Of a stretch of DNA of 22,406 nt, positions 18,302 to 22,406 are shown piece by piece. The notes beneath the pieces are model-generated. The model searched no databases. It had not been told where the DNA came from and saw only the letters and a list, made by a program, of their open reading frames with translations. Position numbers and translations under genes: made by a program. Each line of letters begins with the position of its first letter. Position 1 is the first letter of the stretch. Source of the DNA: a virus; the IMG/VR virus record IMGVR_UViG_3300013104_000077, positions 1 through 22,406 of that record. The stretch is one strand, 5' to 3'.

Positions 18302-20491
18302 ATGGGACTGGTCACCAGACCTATCCAGTCGCTCTACAACGGCGTCTCCCAACAGCCCGCAACGATTCGCCTGGACTCGCAGTGCGAGGAGCAGGTCAAC
18401 GCCTGGGGGACGGTTGTGGAAGGCGTTCGCAAGCGCCCACCCTCCCTGTACGTGAATCGGATCACCACGGCTCCTGTTTCAGGTGCCCATCTCCACAAGA
18501 TCAACCGCGACGCTGACGAGAAGTATGACGTCATCGTGACGGCGACCACCATCCGCGTGTTCGACGAGGCGGGTGTGGAACGCACCGTGGCATTCCCCGC
18601 GGGTACGTCCTACCTGTCTCTCCCGGCCGGCGCTACGGCCGAGTCGAGCTTCGCCCTGGAGACGGTGGCCGACTTCACCTTCGTGGTGAACAAGACCAAG
18701 ACCGTCGCTATGGCGCCGCTCGATGCCGACCTGTCTCCGCAGAACGCGAACTACTGGTGGCTCAACCGCCCCCAGTCGAGTGGTGCCACCGGAGCGCAGC
18801 AGCTCCAGTACCCGCCGAACACCCCCATCACGTCCTTCATGGGCACCGTCCAGTCATTCGACGATCTGCCCCAGTCGGCCACTGTGGGATCGCTCTACCA
18901 GATCGTCGGTACGCAGGACTCGAACTTCGCCACCTACTACGTGGTTCGTGGTGCTGGTGTGTGGAATGAGTGCCGCGCCCCTGGCCTGGTGAACATGATC
19001 GACAACCTGACGATGCCGCATGCCCTGGTCCGCCTGGGCGATGGCACGTTCGCGTTCGCTCCGTTCTCCTGGGCTCCGCGTCGTGTCGGTGACTACACCT
19101 CCAACCCAAACCCCACCTTCGTGGGCCGCCAGATCAGCGACGTGTTCTTCTGGCGCAACCGCCTATGCCTGACGGTAAACGAGACCACGGCGATGTCCCG
19201 CGTAGGCGACTTCGGCAACTTCTTCCGCCTTACGGCGGTGACGCTGCTGCCGGACGAGACCGTCGACATTGCCACCAGCGAAACCCAGGTGACCAACCTC
19301 CGGTACGCCATCCCGATGGGTGGTGAGCTGATGCTGTTCTCGGACGAGACACAGTTCCGCATCAACCACGATGCCAATGCCGGCGTCACGCCGACCAGCC
19401 TGTCGATCGACGCGGTGACCCACTACTCCACTGCGCCGGCCGTCGAGCCGGTCAACCTGGGAAGCGACGTCTACTTCGTCGCCGAGGACAAGGGCTTCGC
19501 CACGGTCTACGAGTACGGGGTCACTCCCGGATCGGAACACCTGGACGCCTCCTCGGTCACCGGCCATGTGCCCAAGTACATCCCCGCGGGTGTCCGCAAG
19601 CTCATCCCGAGCAGCACGCAGGACGCACTGTTCGTGCTCACCGCTGGCGAGCCGAACCGGGTGTACGTCTACAAGTTCTACTGGGCCAGCGATACCGAGA
19701 AGGCGCAGTCCTCCTGGAGCTACTGGGAGTTCGGTGCCAACGATGTTGTTTTGAGTGGATCGGTGCAGGACAACTACCTGCATCTCCTGGTCGACCGTTC
19801 CGATGGAACGTACCTGGAGAAGATTCCGCTGGCTCCCAACGACACCGCGGATGGTGCGACCTACCAGATTTACCTGGATCGTCGTGTGAGTGTGCGAGGC
19901 GTCTACAGCGCGACCACCGGACGCACGACCTTCACGCTCCCCTACCCGGTGGCGACGGCCGACCAGCCGAGCTTCCGTGTCGTCCACGGGCCTGGCTTCA
20001 CTTCCGGCCCTGCAGCGCTCGTCGACACCGCCCAGTACGTGTGGTCGAACTCGACCACCATGACCGTCCTCGGTGACCACTCGGCGGCCGACTGCTTCTG
20101 CGGCCTGGCGTACACGATGCGCTACACGTTCTCCGAGAGGTTCCTCAAGAACGCCCAGCAGGTCCCGATCATCACTGGTCGATTCCAGCTCCGGACCTAC
20201 ACGGTCTACTACACCGACTCGGCTTTCTTCCGAACCGAGGTCGCTCCCTACGGAGTGGATGTCGAGGTGGAGACGATCGTGCCGGCGCAACTGTCGGAGT
20301 TCAGCGGCAAGACCCTGGGGGACGCCTCACTCCTCCTGGGGTCGCCTGTGTTCCACACGGGTTCCTACCAGTTCCAGATTTACGGCGACTCCGACACCGC
20401 CGTCGTGTCCCTCACGAATGACTCCCACCTGGCCTCCACATTCCAGGCTGCCGAGTACGAGGGCTTCTACCACAACCGAGCTACCGCCTAA
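18302..20491 (+). CDS. Tail tubular protein B / nozzle (T7 gp12-like)
   Basis: This encodes 729 residues (T7 gp12 has 794), with AGGAGG (18291-18296) before the ATG. Six copies form the tail nozzle that closes the tail until adsorption. The N-terminus (RPIQSLYNGVSQQPATIRLDSQCEEQVNAWGTVVEGVRKRPP) is diagnostic. Other typical parts are NRLCLTVNETTAMSRVGDFGNFFRLTAVTLLPDETVDIATSETQVTNLRYAIPMGGELMLFSDETQF in the middle (about residues 290-360) and TGRFQLRTYTVYYTDSAFFRTEVAP near residue 630. The C-terminus carries the usual beta-rich FQIYGDSDTAVVSLTNDSHLASTFQAAEYEGFYHNR. The stop overlaps the next ATG (TAATG). Confidence 0.96.
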   Translation: MGLVTRPIQSLYNGVSQQPATIRLDSQCEEQVNAWGTVVEGVRKRPPSLYVNRITTAPVSGAHLHKINRDADEKYDVIVTATTIRVFDEAGVERTVAFPAGTSYLSLPAGATAESSFALETVADFTFVVNKTKTVAMAPLDADLSPQNANYWWLNRPQSSGATGAQQLQYPPNTPITSFMGTVQSFDDLPQSATVGSLYQIVGTQDSNFATYYVVRGAGVWNECRAPGLVNMIDNLTMPHALVRLGDGTFAFAPFSWAPRRVGDYTSNPNPTFVGRQISDVFFWRNRLCLTVNETTAMSRVGDFGNFFRLTAVTLLPDETVDIATSETQVTNLRYAIPMGGELMLFSDETQFRINHDANAGVTPTSLSIDAVTHYSTAPAVEPVNLGSDVYFVAEDKGFATVYEYGVTPGSEHLDASSVTGHVPKYIPAGVRKLIPSSTQDALFVLTAGEPNRVYVYKFYWASDTEKAQSSWSYWEFGANDVVLSGSVQDNYLHLLVDRSDGTYLEKIPLAPNDTADGATYQIYLDRRVSVRGVYSATTGRTTFTLPYPVATADQPSFRVVHGPGFTSGPAALVDTAQYVWSNSTTMTVLGDHSAADCFCGLAYTMRYTFSERFLKNAQQVPIITGRFQLRTYTVYYTDSAFFRTEVAPYGVDVEVETIVPAQLSEFSGKTLGDASLLLGSPVFHTGSYQFQIYGDSDTAVVSLTNDSHLASTFQAAEYEGFYHNRATA

Positions 20492-20964
20492 TGAGAATCG
20501 TCCCAGTAACCGAAGCACTCGTGCAAGACCTGGGACGCAATCTCCGGGCGATCGACAAGCGCGAAATCATGGAGGCCACTGGCCTGTCCCCAAGGCGCGG
20601 CCTCCTTCATAGCGTGAACACCTCTGTGACCGCCTACGCGGCCCTCCAGGGGTCACGCGTGTTCGCCATATACGGTTGTGCCCAGAGCCCCAAGAGAGCC
20701 GACACAGGCTGCCCATGGCTGCTTGGGAGCCCCCTTCTGGATACCCAGCAACGACGGGCTCTCATCACGGTGGCGCCTGGAGCAATCCAGGAGATGCACC
20801 AGATGTTCCCCCGCCTGGAGAACTACGTGTCCGCGGAGAACTACCTCGCGCGGCGCTGGCTCCTCTGGGCCGGCTTCCAGATGGTCGAGCACGTCCAGCA
20901 CTACGGCGTGCAGAACCGCCCATTCATTCGATTCGTCAAGGAGGTGTCCCCATGTGTCCCGTGA
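20491..20964 (+). CDS. Internal virion protein A (T7 gp13-like, GNAT-related fold)
   Basis: This encodes 157 residues (T7 gp13 has 138). In T7, gp13 is needed for a functional virion, although it is not part of the mature core. The start overlaps the tubular B stop. MRIVPVTEALVQDLGRNLRAIDKREIMEATGL, then SVTAYAALQGSRVFAIYGCAQSP and GCPWLLGS, follow the layout of the GNAT acetyltransferase-like proteins found here in many T7-group phages. The A-site motif for acetyl-CoA (R-x-x-G-x-G/A) is not obvious, so catalytic activity is doubtful. The C-terminal helix and strand (RRWLLWAGFQMVEHVQHYGVQNRPFIRFVK) are typical of the end of a GNAT domain. Confidence 0.83.
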   Translation: MRIVPVTEALVQDLGRNLRAIDKREIMEATGLSPRRGLLHSVNTSVTAYAALQGSRVFAIYGCAQSPKRADTGCPWLLGSPLLDTQQRRALITVAPGAIQEMHQMFPRLENYVSAENYLARRWLLWAGFQMVEHVQHYGVQNRPFIRFVKEVSPCVP

Positions 20965-21461
20965 CCATTGCCGCCGCCATTGGCGTCTCGACCACCACCC
21001 TGTACGTCGCCGCGGCCGCCGCCGCGATCGCAGCGGCCTACACGGCCTCCCAGTCGATGGCTGCCAATCGGCAGGCCAAGGCTCAGTCCAAGCTCCTCAC
21101 GCAGCAGGCCATCCAGCGCAACAGCGAAATCGACACCGCTGCGGCTAACCAGATGAACCAGCGTGCCGAGGCTGCCCGTCAAGAGCGTGCCGCGGCCCGT
21201 GCTGCAGCGGCGGAGTCGGGTGTCAATCTCGGTTCCGGTTCCTTCCTCGCGCAGCTCAACGCTTCGCAGCTCCAGGAATGGAACGACAACGGCGTCATCA
21301 CCAAGAACGCCGAGGAGCAGAAGAAGGCCACTGGCGTCCAGTACAAGTCCGGCCTGGCCGGTCTCCAAATCCAGTCTGGTCTGGGCATCGCACTCGGTGC
21401 CACGGCTGCTGGTGTCTCCACTGGCGCCGGCATCGCGCAAGCCGGGCGATCGAAGCCCTAA
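20952..21461 (+). CDS. Internal virion (core) protein B (T7 gp14-like)
   Basis: This encodes 169 residues (T7 gp14 has 196), overlapping the previous gene by 13 bases, with AAGGAGGTG at 20938-20946 before the ATG. It forms part of the ejected channel; in T7 it inserts in the outer membrane. The N-terminus MCPVTIAAAIGVSTTTLYVAAAAAAIAAAYTAS is a hydrophobic Ala-rich stretch; then comes a Gln/Ala/Glu-rich helix (NRQAKAQSKLLTQQAIQRNSEIDTAAANQMNQRAEAARQERAAARAAAAESG). The segment ESGVNLGSGSFLAQLN is characteristic, and the C-terminus is Gly-rich (GLGIALGATAAGVSTGAG). The composition and position fit very well. Confidence 0.9.
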   Translation: MCPVTIAAAIGVSTTTLYVAAAAAAIAAAYTASQSMAANRQAKAQSKLLTQQAIQRNSEIDTAAANQMNQRAEAARQERAAARAAAAESGVNLGSGSFLAQLNASQLQEWNDNGVITKNAEEQKKATGVQYKSGLAGLQIQSGLGIALGATAAGVSTGAGIAQAGRSKP

Positions 21462-21479
21462 CCCACCCGAGGAATCCCT

Positions 21480-22406
21480 ATGCCACGTCCTGTCCAGCAG
21501 CGCATCCAAGTTCGCGCTGCACCCCTGCAGGAGCCCAACTCCCCGCAGGCCGGCGTATTCGCTCCTCTCGATGGTGTTCGAGCTGCCCCGGCTGGAGGCG
21601 CCCTCCAGGGGCTGGCCTCCGCCCTAGCGCCCATCCTCGACGCTGGTGTTCCGATTGCAACCACTGAGGTTGCGCGCGGCGCCGTCAAGGATGCCGAGGC
21701 CGGCGAAGCGGATGCCGAGATCGGCAAGGTCGATCCCGAACGCGCGAAGCAGAGCATCCTGTACGCCGATGCGGCCCACAAGGTCAACATCATCAAGCAG
21801 CTCCAGGACGCCCAGGCCGCGGTCACCGAGAGGGCGAACACGGAGCTGGACCACTCGGCTTCCTACCAGGACCAGACCAAGCAGATCGACGCCTGGATGA
21901 AGGAGGAGCTCGGCCCCCTGGCGGCCGACCCGAAGGCGGCTGCGATCATCGCCCCGCGCTACCAGCAGTTCATCGAAAACGCGTCGAACAACATCCTGGC
22001 TCGGCAGACCGAGGCTCGCTACAACGAAGCCGTGGAGACCATGCGCGCCGACATTGGCAGCTCCATCGCCAACGGTGGGCTGTCCCCCGAGCTGTACGGT
22101 CAGCACGTCGAGATGCTCACGCACCTGACGGGTGATCGCACCCAGGCTGTGGCCGCTGTGGTCGCCGCCTATGGCGACGCCGCCTACGACACCGCCACGA
22201 AGGGTGGCGATTGGAAGGCTGTGTTCAAGGCCATCCCGACTTCCATCAAGCTCCCTGACGGCACGACCATCCCTGGTCCTACCGTTGGTGGAGGCAAGAA
22301 CCACGACGCGCTCGTGCGTGCCCAGGACGCCGCCCAGCAGGCATACAACAAGCACATGGAGCCGATCCTAGATCAGCGCCAAGCAGAGGTGCTCGTCCAC
22401 CTGGAT
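21480..22406 (+). CDS. Internal virion (core) protein C, N-terminal part (T7 gp15-like; truncated by window end)
   Basis: The gene starts at ATG 21480 with GAGGA at 21469-21473 and is still open at the last base (309 codons visible; T7 gp15 has 747). The visible part is Ala-, Asp- and Gln-rich and strongly helical. A short disordered N-terminus (PRPVQQRIQVRAAPLQEP) is followed by AGGALQGLASALAPILDAGVPIATTEVARGAVKDAEAGEADAEIG and long helices such as IIKQLQDAQAAVTERANTELD. T7 gp15 lines the ejection channel and spans the periplasm. The order after gp13- and gp14-like genes supports gp15, but a gp16-like N-terminus with lytic transglycosylase would look different; none is seen in this part. Confidence 0.85.
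   Translation, partial: MPRPVQQRIQVRAAPLQEPNSPQAGVFAPLDGVRAAPAGGALQGLASALAPILDAGVPIATTEVARGAVKDAEAGEADAEIGKVDPERAKQSILYADAAHKVNIIKQLQDAQAAVTERANTELDHSASYQDQTKQIDAWMKEELGPLAADPKAAAIIAPRYQQFIENASNNILARQTEARYNEAVETMRADIGSSIANGGLSPELYGQHVEMLTHLTGDRTQAVAAVVAAYGDAAYDTATKGGDWKAVFKAIPTSIKLPDGTTIPGPTVGGGKNHDALVRAQDAAQQAYNKHMEPILDQRQAEVLVHLD

Noticed and set aside
1-22406. CRISPR arrays, insertion sequences, integrase or repressor genes
   Set aside because: No regularly spaced repeats, transposase motifs, integrase catalytic residues or divergent repressor region were seen. All supported genes point one way, as expected for a strictly lytic phage.

Overview
The window is about half of the genome of a lytic, podovirus-type phage of the T7 group (Autographiviridae-like). 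It reads on the + strand throughout. It opens inside a T7-type single-subunit RNA polymerase gene and ends inside an internal virion (core) protein gene. All recognisable genes follow T7 order, with some replacements. The DNA is GC-rich (clearly above 60% by eye) with strong G/C third-position bias, which suggests a GC-rich proteobacterial host; the host cannot be named from this sequence.

Region by region. (1) Positions 1-536 hold the C-terminus of the phage RNA polymerase. A short intergenic stretch (537-619) follows, with a dyad-symmetric site and a candidate phage promoter. (2) Positions 620-2214 hold six small, tightly coupled unknown genes; one carries an exact 54-bp tandem duplication. 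(3) Positions 2214-10609 are the DNA metabolism block: gp2.5-like ssDNA-binding protein, a RuvC-type resolvase in the place of T7 endonuclease I, a gp3.5-like amidase, gp4-like primase-helicase with an internal start, a membrane-protein cluster in which one member has a premature stop, a DUF5664-type dATP/dGTP pyrophosphohydrolase-like protein, a nucleotidyltransferase-fold protein, a family A DNA polymerase, and a second DnaQ-fold exonuclease with a zinc ribbon. (4) Positions 10645-11541 are a lysis cassette (holin candidate, Rz, nested Rz1), followed by two small genes and the gp6-like 5'-3' exonuclease. (5) Positions 12793-12992 are noncoding. They hold the second copy of the candidate promoter, several hairpins and a very strong intrinsic terminator, and are a candidate small-RNA locus. 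(6) Positions 12993-22406 are the virion genes: two small proteins, portal, scaffold, an HExxH zincin, major capsid, tail tubular A and B, and internal core proteins gp13-, gp14- and gp15-like. A 300-base structured noncoding region with a tRNA-like fold lies before the capsid gene, and an intrinsic terminator lies just after it, as in T7.

How it works together. The phage polymerase probably transcribes two blocks from the repeated 17-base element at 567 and 12792: replication plus lysis, then virion assembly. Most neighbouring genes overlap as ATGA, GTGA or TGATG, so translation is probably coupled. The few true gaps are where the regulatory signals sit. The least explained elements are the noncoding RNA candidate at 12810-12981, the tRNA-like element at 16351-16422, and the three dyad sites that each follow a stop codon (536, 6946, 10608).
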